Part shown: positions 10,966-22,315 of the stretch, piece after piece | How positions within the stretch are numbered: position 1 is the first letter of the stretch | Layout of the letters: every line of letters starts with the position of its first letter | DNA from: Benincasa hispida | Lineage: Eukaryota; Streptophyta; Magnoliopsida; Cucurbitales; Cucurbitaceae | Length of the DNA: 64,000 bases | Direction of reading: 5' to 3' | Assembly: GCF_009727055.1 (NCBI RefSeq) | Contig: NC_052358.1 | Location: 41,343,337 to 41,407,336, forward strand | Notes under the pieces: generated by a model | The model's input: the letters and a program-made list of their open reading frames with translations, nothing else | Databases searched by the model: none | What the model was told of the DNA's origin: nothing | Program-made: the position numbers and the translations under genes

Positions 10966-11450
10966 TTGTTACAAGGAGAGTTGACTCTTCAAGTCGGTAC
11001 TAGTGAGGTTGTTTTAGCTGTTGCTGTAGGCAGGTTAAAGTTATTTTTGGACAAGAAACGTTATCTATTATTGGATAATTTTTTTGTAGTTCCTCATATC
11101 AAGAGGAACTTAATCTCGGTTTCTTGTCTCATTGAACAAGGTTATACCGTCTCATTTTCTGAGAGTAAAGTGCTTATTTTCAAGAATGGTATATAGATTG
11201 GTTTTGGTTCAATGGAAAATAACTTGAACGTATTAAAATCGTTAGTCATAAAAACCTTGTTTAATATTGAAATGTTCAATGCGGTGACAACAGCAAAAAG
11301 ACCAAAGGTTTCTCCTAAGGAAAACACCCATCTTTGACATTGAAGGTTCGGTCACATCAACCTTAATAGGATTGAGTAGTTGGTGAAATGTGAACTTCTA
11401 AAGAGTTTAGAAGAAAACTCCTAGCCGGTATGTGAATCATGCCTCAAAGG
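10966..11450 (+). pseudogene. element B protease C-part and pre-integrase domain
   Basis: 10966-11196 encodes LQVGTSEVVLAVAVGRLKL and VPHIKRNLISVSCLIEQGY, the second half of copia protease. After a TAG at 11194 the same frame continues through NNLNVLKSLVIK, but the pre-integrase HLWHLRLGH site is damaged: the TGG of 'LWHL' is TGA at about 11336 and the next Leu-Gly pair is altered to FG. Remnants run up to the VCESCLKGKMT block at about 11450. Confidence 0.7.
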
Positions 11451-11502
11451 CAAGATGACCAAATGACCTTTTACTGGAAAAGGTTATAGAGCCGAGGAAA
11501 CC

Positions 11503-12278
11503 TTGGAGCTTATTCATTCAGACCTTTATAGTTCGATGAATGTTAGGGCTCAAGGTGGGTATGAATATTTCATCTCTTTTATAGATGATTATTCAAGGTA
11601 CGGGTATCTCTACCTAATGCAACGTAAGTCTGAAGCCCTTGACAAGTTCAAGGAGTATAAGGCTGAAGTTGAAAACTTGTTAGGTAAGAAGATAAAAACA
11701 CTACGATCTGATCGTGGTAGAGAGTATATGGACCTCCAAGTCTAGAACTATATGATAGAACATGGAATTATGTCCCAACTCTCGGCCCTAGGTACACCTC
11801 AGTAGAATGGTGTATCAGAAAGGAGAAGCAGAACCTTGTTGGACATGGTCCGGTCTATGATGAGTTATGCTCATCTTCTAGACTCGTTTTGCGGTTTACA
11901 GTTGAGACTGCATGTTATATTCTGAATAATGTTCCCTCAAAAAGTGTTTCTGAAACACCTTTTGAGTTATGGAGAGGCCGTAAAGGTAGTTTATGCCACT
12001 TCAGGATTTTGGGGTGTCCGACCCATGTGTTTGTGATTAACCCGAAGAAGTTGGAACCGGGTTTGAAAATTTTCCTCTTTGTAGGCTACCCCAGGGAAAC
12101 AAGGGGAGGATACTTTTATGATCCAAGTGAGAACAAAGTGTTTGTGTTGAAAAATGCTATCTTCTTGGAAGAAGACCACATAAGGGATCATAAATCACGA
12201 AGTAAGCTTGTTTTACATGAGATTTCTAGTGAGACTCCTGAGGGATCGACAAGAGTTGTTGAACAAATCGATAGATAA
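11503..12278 (+). pseudogene. element B integrase
   Basis: 11503-11745 encodes LIHSDLYSS (first catalytic Asp), FISFIDDYSRYGYLYLM and KTLRSDRGREYM (second catalytic Asp), then stops at TAG 11743. Around 11790 the correct frame carries the region of the third catalytic residue, but a CAG there is TAG. 11889-12278 encodes the C-terminal part: FELWRGRKGSLCHFRILGCP, FLFVGYPRETRGGYFYDPS, ENKVFVLKNAIFLEEDHIRD. At least two stops and a one-base slip near 11895 break it. Confidence 0.8.
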
Positions 12279-12323
12279 ATAAGAGTTGTTGAGGTCGGTT
12301 CATCTAATCAACCATCTTAAGAG

Positions 12324-13421
12324 TTGAGACTGCCTCGACGTAGTGGGAGGGTTATGAACCCACCAGAACGCTACATGGGTTTGACTGAAGCCCAGAACAT
12401 CATTTCTGATGATGGCGTCGAGGATCCATTGTCTTTTAAGCAAGAAATGAAGGATGTTGACAAAGATGAATGGATTAAGGCCATGAACCAGGAAATGGAC
12501 TCTATGTACTTCACTAACGTCTGGGGACGTGGATCAGCTTGATGGTGTAAAACCTAGAGGGTGTAAGTGGATCTACAAGTGAAAACAAGGTGTAGATGGA
12601 AAGGTGCAAACCTTTAAGGCTAGACTCGTGGCAAAGGTTTAAACCCAGGTCGAGGGAGTGGGCTATGAGGAAACTTTCTCACCGGTTGTCATGTTGAAGT
12701 CTATGAGATACTCTTGTCCATAGCCACATTTTATGATTATGAGATATAGCAAATGGACATAAAGACTCCCTTTCTTAATGGTAATCTTAAAGAGACCATC
12801 TACATGGCTCAACCAGAAGGGTTCATAGTTCCAAATCAAGAGTAAAGAGTTTGTAAGCTTAATAGGTCCATTTATGGGCTGAAACAAGCATCTAGATATT
12901 GGAACATTAGATTTGACACTGATGTCAAGTCGTTTGGCTTTGATCAGAACGTTAATGAGCCTTGTGTTTACAAGAAAATCATCAATAGCTTAGTAGCTTT
13001 CCTAGTACTATATGTAGATGATATCCTACTCATTGGGAATGATGTATGTTTTCTGACTGACATTAAGAAATGGCTAGCCGCCCAATTCCAAATGAAAAAT
13101 TTGAAAGAGGCGCAATATGTTCTAGGGATCCAGACCATTCGGGATCTTAAGAACAAGAGGTTGGCCTTGTCTCAGGCATCGTACATTGATCAAATGTTGA
13201 TTAGGTACAGGATGCAGGATTCCAAAAGGGCTTTATTTCCCTTCAGGCTTGAGATTGTATTATCTGAGGATCGGTGTCCTAAGACACCTCAAGAGGTTGA
13301 GAAGATAAGACAGATTCTCTATGCTTCAGCTGTTGCAAGCTTAATTTATGAAATGCCAGACATTTGCTATGCAGTAGGGATTGTCAGTCGTTATCAGTCC
13401 AATCTAGGATTAGATCACTGA
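12324..13421 (+). pseudogene. element B reverse transcriptase
   Basis: 12324-12542 is the RT N-terminal part (NGMNPPERY-like start, GVEDPLSFKQEMKDVDKDEW). The middle (about 12600-12960) is readable only across stops and a shift near 12706. LYVDDILLIGNDV with YVDD intact lies at 13011-13022. 13092-13421 carries the thumb (YVLGIQTIRDLKNKRLALSQ, YIDQMLIRYRMQDSKRALFP, DICYAVGIVSRYQS). The TGA after LGLDH replaces a Trp codon kept in A and C. Confidence 0.85.
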
Positions 13422-13985
13422 ACGACGGTCAAAAAAATCCTCAAGTATCTTCGGAGAATAAGAGACTACATGATCGAGTATAAAGATAAGGATTTGATCC
13501 TTACCGGATACACAAGCTTTGACTTTCAGACTGATAGAGATTTTCGGAAATCAACATTAGGGATAGTGTTCACTCTGAATGGAAGGGTTGTAGTGTGGCG
13601 AAGCATCAAGTAAAGATGCATCGCAGACTCCACTATGGAAGCCGAATACGTAGCCGCTTGTGAAGCAGCTAAGGATTCTGTTTGGTTGAGGAAATTCCTT
13701 ACAGATTTGTAAGTTGTTCCAAATATGTCTTTGCAGATCACTCTCTATTGTGATAATAGCAGGGTTGTGGCAAATTCAAAGGAACCTTGGAGTCATCGTA
13801 GAGGCAAGCATATAGAAGGAAAATATCATTTGATCAGGGAGATTGTGCATTGCGAGGATGTGATAGTCACGAAGATCATGTCGAAGCATAACATTGTTGA
13901 TCCGTTTACGAAGGCTCTCACGACTAAAGTCTTTGAGGGTCATCTGAAAGGTCTGGGTCTACGAAACATGCGACATCTTGTCTAG
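13422..13985 (+). pseudogene. element B RNase H
   Basis: Frames between 13422 and 13720 encode FDFQTDRDFRKSTLG, STMEAEYVAACEAAKD and FLTDL before a TAA. 13725-13985 is open: ITLYCDNSRVVANSKEP, SHRRGKHIEGKYHLIREIV, DPFTKALTTKVFEGHLKGLGL and MRHLV, the normal C-terminus of copia Pol. It ends with TAG about 115 bp before the 3' LTR. A frame change around 13580 separates the two halves. Confidence 0.83.
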
Positions 13986-14099
13986 GGCAAGGTAGAGATT
14001 ATATGGGGGTATAGAGTATGCCTTAGTTTATTATATATTGTACTTATTTTTTCATGTATTGTACATTAGTCTCTCGAGGAATTAGGACAAGTGGAAGAT

Positions 14100-15444
14100 T
14101 GTTGGGATTGGTATGCTAATTCTCCCGGAGTCTCGTAGTTTGTAAACATTGTACACTTTGTTATGAATAAAATAAGAGTTATTTTATTTTCATGTACTCA
14201 TATCAAATAAATAGAGATCCATGGTCATTGTATGTAAACTTAAACATGTATATGAGATATACAAGTGGCTCATGCCTTAAGTGATAACCTAAAAAGGTCT
14301 GTAGTATAAGGATATAGGAGGGATACCTTATCCTTGTGATACTATGGATACGACTCGCTTTGTAAACGTTTACAAGTGCTATTAACTACTACAGATGATC
14401 TGACCCTGACCATTCATGTGGAGACATGTGAGTGGGTGTGTCCTATACAAAGAGTTTGTATAAGATTGGACCACGAGATGATTCGTCTCTTTATATAACG
14501 TCGTTGATCCTTGAGACTTACATCTCACTTTAACGGCCATAGGTGACATGACCTCAATCTTGATTATTTTGGAAACTCTTGCCTTTGAGGGCGATTCTTT
14601 GATTAGTATGGGCGAGAGTGCCAGATTGCCAACTCAACAAGCCTATCTATTTGGGAATTTATCTTATTAGAGAGATGGAAACTTAGTTACACAAGATGGA
14701 ATTCACTCATTCCCTGAAGCAGAGGTAAGTAGATAAATTACTCGCTTAAGGGCCGATTCCAGGTCTTGAACATAGTGACCACTTCCTCTTTTTGGAAGAG
14801 AGGACTCAGTCATAGTAGGACTATGACTTATGTTCATTAGAGGAATTAGTGGTATTTAAGGAGTTAGATGTAACTACACGGGAAAATTGGTAAATTGGCT
14901 CAATTGTACTTACGAGCGATCTGTGAAGGGTTATCGCACTATTGATTGATTCATATGGACACAAAAATATATCTATAGTGAGGAGAGTGCAACTTTCGGT
15001 TTTTAGTAGAGTGCCCGACAGTTAACGGATGACCGATCCCATGACTAAAGAGTTTAGTCAGTTATTCACGTACCGTTGAAGCTTCAAGCTACAGGTCTAT
15101 AAGGTCCCCTTGGTAGCTTAATGGATTCGAGTTGAGAATCAATTTTTGGAGTTAATTTGTAGTGTACAAATTAACATGAGGAAATTCAATTATACGTGAT
15201 ATAATTGGTATAATGCATGAGATACATCAAGTGGAGGATTAATGTAAATAAGATTTACATTAAGTACCATAAAATAGAAAAAAAAAAACTATGGTTTATA
15301 TGTTTCATTAGATGAAATATTAAAACTATAGTTTATAAATATAATATGGTAAGTTGGTTATCATATTTATTTCTAATAATATTAATTATTTGATAATTAT
15401 CTCTTTTCCTCTAATAACCAATTGAGTGGGAGGCTATTGGTGGT
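14100..15444 (+). mobile_element. element B 3' LTR, first part
   Basis: TGTTGGG start directly after the 'gacaagtggaagat' polypurine tract. It matches 5644-6980 of the 5' LTR up to 'ggctattggtggt', where the Ty3/gypsy element begins. The remainder of this LTR resumes at 25487. Confidence 0.9.
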
Positions 15445-17125
15445 TGATGCGTTATTTTATGTGGTGAAATTAATGAAATGAATTGTGGTGATGGGAATGC
15501 GTTGTGCAACGAGTTTTCTTAGCAGAATCCAAGTATAAATCCTACTGAGTTTCCTAGTAAGTCCAGGGTCAAACTCAGGGACTAAGGAAAACAATATGAG
15601 GTAATAATTTTTAAGATAACTTTGCGGTAACAAATAAATTAATGATTGGTTGGTTTGTTGTTTGCGGTATAAAATGTATGCGGCGGAGTTAGGACAAGGG
15701 TTAATAGTACGAAAGATGCGATGAATATGGGAGGAACAGGTTGAGAGGGTTTCAGCTAACATTTCCTAGGATTGGTTCATGTTATGCAATCATGCAACAC
15801 ACATACAATAGCAAATAATCTCTCAATGCAAATGCTACAGCTTTTATTTTTAGAACGCATGGGATATATGCGATAAAGTCTATAGGATCTACACATAAGC
15901 CTCTATTCTTGTTTAGGCGATGACAAATGACATACACACATACAAGGCGACCGCATAATACCATAACCTATCTCTAGGGTGCATGCGATGCATATTGGCA
16001 AACAGAGCTTATCTCTAAGTCCCTATCTCTCGCTTATGCAGATCTAATCTCGCTCTCTCAAGTCTAGATTCTAACCTAGCTCTCTCAAGTCTTAGGTTCT
16101 TTCTTTAGACTCTCTCTCGAGTAGCTCTAAAGGGGTGTTGGGCACAACATAAGACAAGATAATCGCATGCAATGAAGATCCTAGGTCATGTTAGCTTAGT
16201 TCTTCTCAACCCATTCAATAGAATTAGCTACTCATGCATGCTTTTAAGAGAGTGAATAGATGTAGATAAGCAAGTTCCATTTTATAGATATAGAACTGAA
16301 ATATAGAATAACAATGCAAAATGAGAATAAAGAGCCTGGTAGCAATCTCTTGCTTCTCAACGCTTTTACACTATTCCTCTCTACTTTGCTCAAAAGATAA
16401 TCTCGCTCTCGCGAGAGTCGGCCCTCTCTGCTTTTCCACACCTCTGGGTTCTCTCTCGAGCTGACCAGAGCGATCTTCCAGCGTCTCTTCACTTCTCTCG
16501 CTCCGCCTTCTAAGTAAAAGAAAAACTATGAACAAGACTATTTCTGTCTAACGGAAAATTATCTAACTGTCCAAACTCCTTTACTGAAGGTTGCCTTCGG
16601 TATTTATAGAGCTTTCGGGTGAAAGGCTTCTTCTCTCTTATGATTGCAATGATGGGATGACATTAATTCTCTGTCTGATGCACCGAATATCTGTCACCGA
16701 AAATTTGAGTGTACTTGCTACAGTAGTTCGTTAGGCTTGTCAACTTAATTCGGAATCAACTGTCATCAGCTTTCTAACCCATTGTGATTTATTATGCTTT
16801 TCACCCAGATGTGCCCACCAAGTTATGCCGGCTCTATGCGGTGACCTTCTTGAGCAGATATTTGTGAGTGCAAAACACCGCATAGCCTTGCGATAATGCA
16901 ATCTTTTGATGCGCTCGGCCATTGATTTCTTTGGATCGCATTTTCCGCCTTGTGTCAACATATATTCAAAATACATAAGTCAACTGTTTTAATGCGATGA
17001 ATACATGCAACCGCAATATTGTGAACTTAATGCTTTTTGGATGCAATCATATATATTTTATCAACGCAAACCTGTATTGTTTAATAACTTAGTACTGTAA
17101 TAACGTGCACTTCTGCCCGTCATCA
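15445..17125 (-). mobile_element. 3' LTR of the Ty3/gypsy element
   Basis: 1681 bp, left end TGATGCG, right end GTCATCA. It pairs with 23861-25481. It contains several 'tctctcaagtct' repeats near 16040-16110 and a promoter-like AT stretch. Open frames in it on the minus strand (15457-15762, 16244-16492, 16740-16976) recur in the other LTR and look like chance frames. Confidence 0.9.
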
Positions 17126-17141
17126 CACCCCTAAATTTAAA
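17126..17141 (-). other. polypurine tract of the Ty3/gypsy element
   Basis: Read on the minus strand, 'ttaaatttaggggtg' runs directly into TGATG of the 3' LTR. This is the expected site and orientation for the plus-strand primer and confirms that the element reads on the minus strand. Confidence 0.7.
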
Positions 17142-18448
17142 CAATGCTTGTCCTCAAGCATAAGCTAAATATTTCCTTTAGAAAGTCGACCACAATTTCT
17201 TTTCCTAAATTTCTCAATGATGTCTTATTCAAATCCTATACCCCAAATTTCCTTAATTTTTATCCAAGTCTCTTCTGAAATTATTTCTAAAATTTAGGGA
17301 CCGCAAGTTTAACCTTCAAAAAGACTTTACTAAATTCCAGGACATCGCATGATTTTTTTTAGAATTTTTTTTTTCCCTAGGGTGTTAAATGATTTTTTTA
17401 TCCTTGCGTATTTTAGACATTATTATTTATTTTTTCTCCGACCTTGCGCTGATCCAAGTGCCTCGCCTTCGTTTTGGCTTGCTCCCACGTGTGTCATGCG
17501 GACAACTACGAGCAAGGCGCTCTTTCTTAGACTAAACTCATACCCATTTGGCAGCGGAGTTGCGGTCACTTTTTTATGCGTTGATCACGATTCCTACCTT
17601 TGTTTTGGCTTGCCCTCACGGGTGTCATGCAGACATCCAACTACGAGTAGGATCCAATCGCAATGTTATGATTTTTTTTGTAGAGCTAAAAATAGCAAGG
17701 TCGAAAATAAATACCGCACCCCCAAATTTAAAATGCGACAATGTCCTCATTGCCGAAAGATTGAAAGAAGTCATGTGATGTTCTTAGAAAGTTTGGTAAA
17801 GGATCAGTTTGAAAGAAAGCTAGCAAACCACCAACTTCTAGAAATATTTCATGAGGTGACTGTCCTAAAATTAAGTTGACTCTAGTATATACGAAAAAAT
17901 AGAAGCATGCGTTACATCATTGAAATCATAATTGGCAAAGAGAAATTATGCAGTGACTTACTAAATTGATCAATGTTAAATGATTGCAGTAACCAAAGAG
18001 GATGCGGTGATAAAACTTTCAAAATTAAAATGCGATAAGGTAACGAAATTTGGAATAAAGTCAAGGAAAGATATAACCCCAAAATTTGTGTTGTTGTTCG
18101 CATTATTTGTGGGCTCATCATGCTTTGCGGCGATCTACTTTCTTTGAATTGCGGTGACGGAATAAAATAGTTGCGTCTTCATGTAGTGCCTTTGCAATCG
18201 TTTACTTCGATCGTTTGCAAAAAAAAAAAAAAAAAACATTGAGAAGGTCAAATGATAACAAAAAAACAAAGTTAACAAAAATTTTCTCTTTTTTTTTTTA
18301 AGATAAACAAATAGCAAGATGATAATACTAAAGGGAATAGAGATAAGTTTATGAATTCAGGATTTCAACGGATATTTCAGAAAACTTGCGGCCTGCGTCC
18401 CTGATGAATTTGAATCGCCTAATAGTGCAAGGACTGCCCACTTCTTTC
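17142..18448 (-). other. noncoding 3' region of the Ty3/gypsy element
   Basis: About 1.3 kb between the integrase end and the 3' LTR. Two diverged copies of a 50-bp segment (about 17466-17517 and 17595-17650: 'ttttggcttgc...gtgtcatgc.gac...aactacgag') lie 130 bp apart. A 176-codon frame on the plus strand (17349-17879) spans both copies, so its repeated residues come from the DNA repeat. A run of 18 A lies at 18219-18236. I see no env-like gene. Confidence 0.55.
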
Positions 18449-19314
18449 TCATTCAGAGTTTCTCAGGTACACGGAGGCGATCTTGCGATGCCAGTCTTCT
18501 CCATGATATACTTTCACTCGTTGCCCATTAACCTTGAATATGTTGGTTCCGTCATCATTAGATAACTCGACCGTGCCATGCGGGAATACCTTTCTGACTA
18601 TGAAGGGTCCGGACCAACGTGACTTTAATTTCTCACGGAAGAGTCGTAGTCGTGAATTAAATAGTAAGACCTTTTGCCCAACTTGGAGGTTCTTGCAACA
18701 TATTTGTTTGTCGTGCCAGTGCTTTGCGCGCTCTTTGTAGATCTTTGCATTCTCGTATGCGTTAATTCTCCATTCCTCCAGCTCGACCAATTGAAGTTTT
18801 CTAGCTTCTCTTGTTGTCTTTAAGTCAAAGTTTAGCTTTTTCACCGCCCACAGTGCTTTGTGCTCCAGCTCCAGTGGTAAATGACATGCTTTACCAAATA
18901 CCAGCGCATACGGGGACATACCTATGGGTGTCTTATAGGCAGTTCGATATGCCCACAACGCATCGTCCAGCTTTGTTGCCCAATCCTTTTGCCCCATCTT
19001 CTCCATTATCAACTTGATCTCCTGGTTGGACACTTTGGCTTGACCATTCGTTACGAATGGTATGTGGTAGCCACTTTATGGAGGATATTATATTTGCGCA
19101 ACAATTCTTTGACAGTGTGATTGACAAAGTGGGAGCCTTCGTCACTTATTATGGCACGTGGAATGCCAAAATGAGTGAAAATTTTTTTCTTCAGGAATTT
19201 AGAGACTATCGCCGCATCGCTTGCGGCGCATGCCACTGCTTCTACCCACTTGGACACGTAGTCGACGGCTAACAAAATATAGTTTTGACCATTCGATGGT
19301 GGGAATGGTCCCAT
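18449..19314 (-). pseudogene. Ty3/gypsy integrase core and C-terminus
   Basis: The part at 19314-19051 has [20 protein letters not shown] (first Asp), then [18 protein letters not shown] (second Asp), and ends at a TAA produced by a one-base loss near 19050. 19033-18449 gives the rest: [40 protein letters not shown], the [14 protein letters not shown] block and a C-terminal chromatin-type tail ([19 protein letters not shown]). The catalytic Glu is a Lys codon (AAA, 19036-19034). Upstream, near 19330-19440, the zinc-finger remnant KCHRCQRIG is readable with a stop before the core. Confidence 0.88.
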
Positions 19315-20480
19315 GAAATCAATGCCCTAGACATCGAACAACTTCAGTTCCAAAATGGTGTTCATAGGCATCACATGCTTCCATGAAATATTACCTATGC
19401 GCTGGCACCGATGACACTTCATCGCGTAGTCACTTGCATCCTTAAATAATGTTGGCCAATAGTATCCACTTTGTAATATTTTAGCTGCAGTGCGCTGGCC
19501 TCCAAAGTGCCCGCCATATGGTGAATCATGACATTGCGATAATATACGTTGTTGAGCAGCATTCGGTACACATAGTCGCAGAATCTAGTCTACCCCCCTC
19601 TTATACAGATTTGGCTCATCCCAATAATAATATCTGCATTCATGCCTGAGCCGCCTCTTTTTTTGGTCGATATAATCTTCGGGAAATTTCTTGCAAACCA
19701 GATAATTTACCACGTCTACGTACCATGGTAATTCTTCAATATGAAATAGCTGCTCGTCTGGGAAACTGCATTCACCTTTGACTGATTGCGGTTAACTTTT
19801 GGATTTTCCAATATGGATAAATGATCCGCAACTTGGTTCTCCGTCCCCTTGCGATTAATTATTTCTATATCAAATTTCTAGAGGAGGAGAACCCATCTAA
19901 TCAACCTCGGCTTCGCGTCCTTCTTTGTCATCAAATATTTTATCGCTGAGTGGTCAGTGTGGATGAGCTACTTTTTGTTCCAGCAAATATGCTCTGAATT
20001 CTCTAACTGCAAAAATTCTGCACAGCAGCTCTTTTTTTGTGTGTGTAGTTAGTTTGTAGCAAAATTCAAAGTCTTACTCGCATATGCGATGGATGTAATA
20101 TGTTTTTCTCTTCTGTGCCACGCTGCTCCATCCGCATACCGCCTCCATCGCACATTAATTCAAATGGAAGTTCCAATCTGGTGGCGATCAACACGAGCGC
20201 GGTCGTCAATGCATTCTTCAAAATCTTGAATGCGTTGAGGCAATTGTCATCAAAGTCAAATTTTTCTATCGGCCTCCATCAACGCACTCAGCGGTCGTGC
20301 TATTTTTAAAAGTCTTTGACAAAAACGTTCGTAAAATTCGGCATGTCCCAAAAGCTCTAATAGCCTTACACTCGTTGAGGTGGAAGCTTTTCAATTTTAT
20401 TCAATTTTTGCCTTGTCCACCTCCAACCCGTCCCTAGATACCTTATGCCCAGCACAATGCCCTCTTTCACCAATAATAGC
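19315..20480 (-). pseudogene. Ty3/gypsy RNase H and integrase zinc-finger remnants
   Basis: The stretch lies between RT and the integrase core on the minus strand. No frame longer than about 70 codons survives. The HHCC-type finger (CHRCQRIGN, near 19400-19430) is the only motif I can read with confidence. The position and a length of about 1.1 kb fit RNase H plus the integrase N-terminus. Many stops. Confidence 0.5.
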
Positions 20481-21100
20481 ATTTCTCCCAATTAAAGTAC
20501 AAGGTTCGTCTCCTCATATCTTTTCAATATCTTCTCTAAGTTGGCAAGACAGACTTCGTATGTGTGCCCATATACAGAGAAAGTGTCGCATGAATATTCT
20601 ACAAAGTCCTGTCGAGATATTCTGAAAAGATGACCATCATGCACCTTTAGAAAGTGCTCGGCGAATTGCAGAGGCCAAACGGCATGCGACAAAAAGCAAA
20701 AGTTTCGTACAGGCAGGTGAATGTAGTATTTTCTTGATCTTCGGGAGCAATCATGATCTGATTATAACTGGCATACCTATCCAAAAATCAGTAGAAGTCA
20801 TTTCCAGCTAGACGATCCAACATTTGGTCAATAAAAGGTAAAGGGAAATGATCTTTATTCGTTGCCGCATTCAGCTTGTGGTAGTCCATGCAAATATGCC
20901 ATCCGATAACTGTCCTTTGCAGTATCAGCTCGTTATTTGCGTTAGGGACTACTGTCATCCCACCTTTCTTCGGCATGCACTACATGGGACTGACCCACAT
21001 GTTGTCTGCTATCGAATAGATGATGCCCGCATCTAACCACTGGATTATCTCCTTCTTTATGACCTATTTCATCGTAGGGTTGAGTCTGCGCTGATGTTCG
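20481..21100 (-). pseudogene. Ty3/gypsy reverse transcriptase
   Basis: 20976-20788 reads MPKKGGMTVVPNANNELI, GWHICMDYHKLNAATNKDHF and PLPFIDQMLDRLAGNDFY, the RT fingers and first palm motif. A stop follows. Further down, YNQIMIAPEDQE and FCRMPFGLCN are readable across a shift, then FVEYSCDTFSVYG in the frame 20692-20492. The catalytic FMDD box is here SCDT (20593-20582): the second Asp is lost, so the enzyme is dead. Confidence 0.85.
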
Positions 21101-21633
21101 ATCGATCCTTTGTGGTTTTCTTCAAGACGAATTCTATGCATACAGTATGTGGGGCTAATTCCTCGAATGTCTACGAGCGTCCAGCCAATTACTCTCACAT
21201 ATTTTCTCAGAATGCTCAATAGCGCATTCTCTTGGTCTTCATTAAGTTCAGAGGAAATGATTACCGATAGTTTCTTATTCTGCCCCAGAAACGCATACTT
21301 TAAGTGGTTAAGTAGGGTCTTTAGCTCTATTATTGGTGGTTGTTTTAAGGACGGTTGTGTTGTTTTTCTTTCTTCATTCACTGTCGGCTCATTTTCTTGG
21401 GTCGCGATCATCTCATCTTCCTTGTTTATTTTTTCTATGATCGCATTGCATGCAACAATGGATGCGATCTCATCCTCATTTTCGTTTTCATCTTTAGGCT
21501 TCTCTTCTTCATTCAAATTTTGTTCGTCGTCGGATTCATTAAGGTCTTCTTCGTCAGGATATTTTATGGCACAAATAATGTCAAACTTAAGCTTCTGTCC
21601 GTTCACACTCAAGGTGATCTTTCCTTTGTGCAC
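21064..21633 (-). pseudogene. Ty3/gypsy protease-RT linker
   Basis: 189 codons: an acidic low-complexity middle (EDLNESDDEQNLNEEEKPKD) then VIGWTLVDIRGISPTYCMHR and RRLNPTMK, the conserved lead-in to Athila-type RT. It is in frame with RT only across a stop at about 21062. The plus-strand frame over the same bases is its shadow. Confidence 0.8.
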
Positions 21634-22315
21634 ATCAATCTGGGCCGACCGGTTGATAAAAATGGTCGCTCCAGGATGATGGGCACATCCTTTTCGACTT
21701 CGTAGTCCAAGATGATGAAGTTGGCTGGTAATATAAATTTATCGATTGTAACCAGCACGTTCTTCACCTTCCCCTCTGGATGCACCAGAGATCTATCTGC
21801 TAATTTGAGAGTCACTGTCGTGGACACAAGTTGCCCTACATTCACTGCTTGAAAATTGACAGAGGCATCAAGTTAATGCTGGTTCCAAGAACGCATAACG
21901 TTTGCCCGATGTACAATCCTCCAATGGAGCAAGGTATAGTAAAACTCCCAGGATCGCGCATCTTTGGTGGGATTATAGATTTTGAGCTCTGCGTCAAAGC
22001 CACCGTGGCGAACTTACCAGTGCCTCTCTTCTTGGTCACCATATCCTTTAGAAACTTCGCGTATGCGGGCATCTCCTCAATTGCTTCAGTGAACGAAATA
22101 TTAATATGCAATTGTTTTAACATATTCATGAAGCGTTGGTACTGTACCTCGTCATTCTTCATCTTTCTGAGTCTCTGTAGGAAAGATGGTAACTGTACTC
22201 CACGGTTCCCTGTTCTTTTGGCTCTGAGGTGGACGCAATCTCTGGCACTATCGCTTCTTTTTCTCCTTCTTCTTCTCGAGTCACCACAATCTTTGGTTCT
22301 ACACAATTGGAGCAA
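21609..22315 (-). pseudogene. Ty3/gypsy protease
   Basis: 22315-21842 contains MKNDEVQYQRFMNMLKQLHI, a stretch typical of the Gag-protease junction, then GSFTIPCSIGG and CVLGTSINLMPLSIFKQ. In this family the active site is C-D-L-G-A-S; here the Asp is Val (codon 21892-21890), so the catalytic residue is lost. A stop separates it from 21845-21609 (TTVTLKLADRSLVHPEGKVK, ILDYEVEKDVPIILERPFLS), the second half of the protease. Confidence 0.85.

Noticed and set aside
17349..17879. Host gene of 176 codons on the plus strand
   Set aside because: It lies inside the gypsy element, is antisense to it, is Phe-rich from T runs, and its repeats come from a DNA repeat.
21110..21679. 189-codon plus-strand gene
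   Set aside because: Exact shadow of the minus-strand protease-RT linker; Ser/Phe-rich as expected from the reverse of an acidic coding run.
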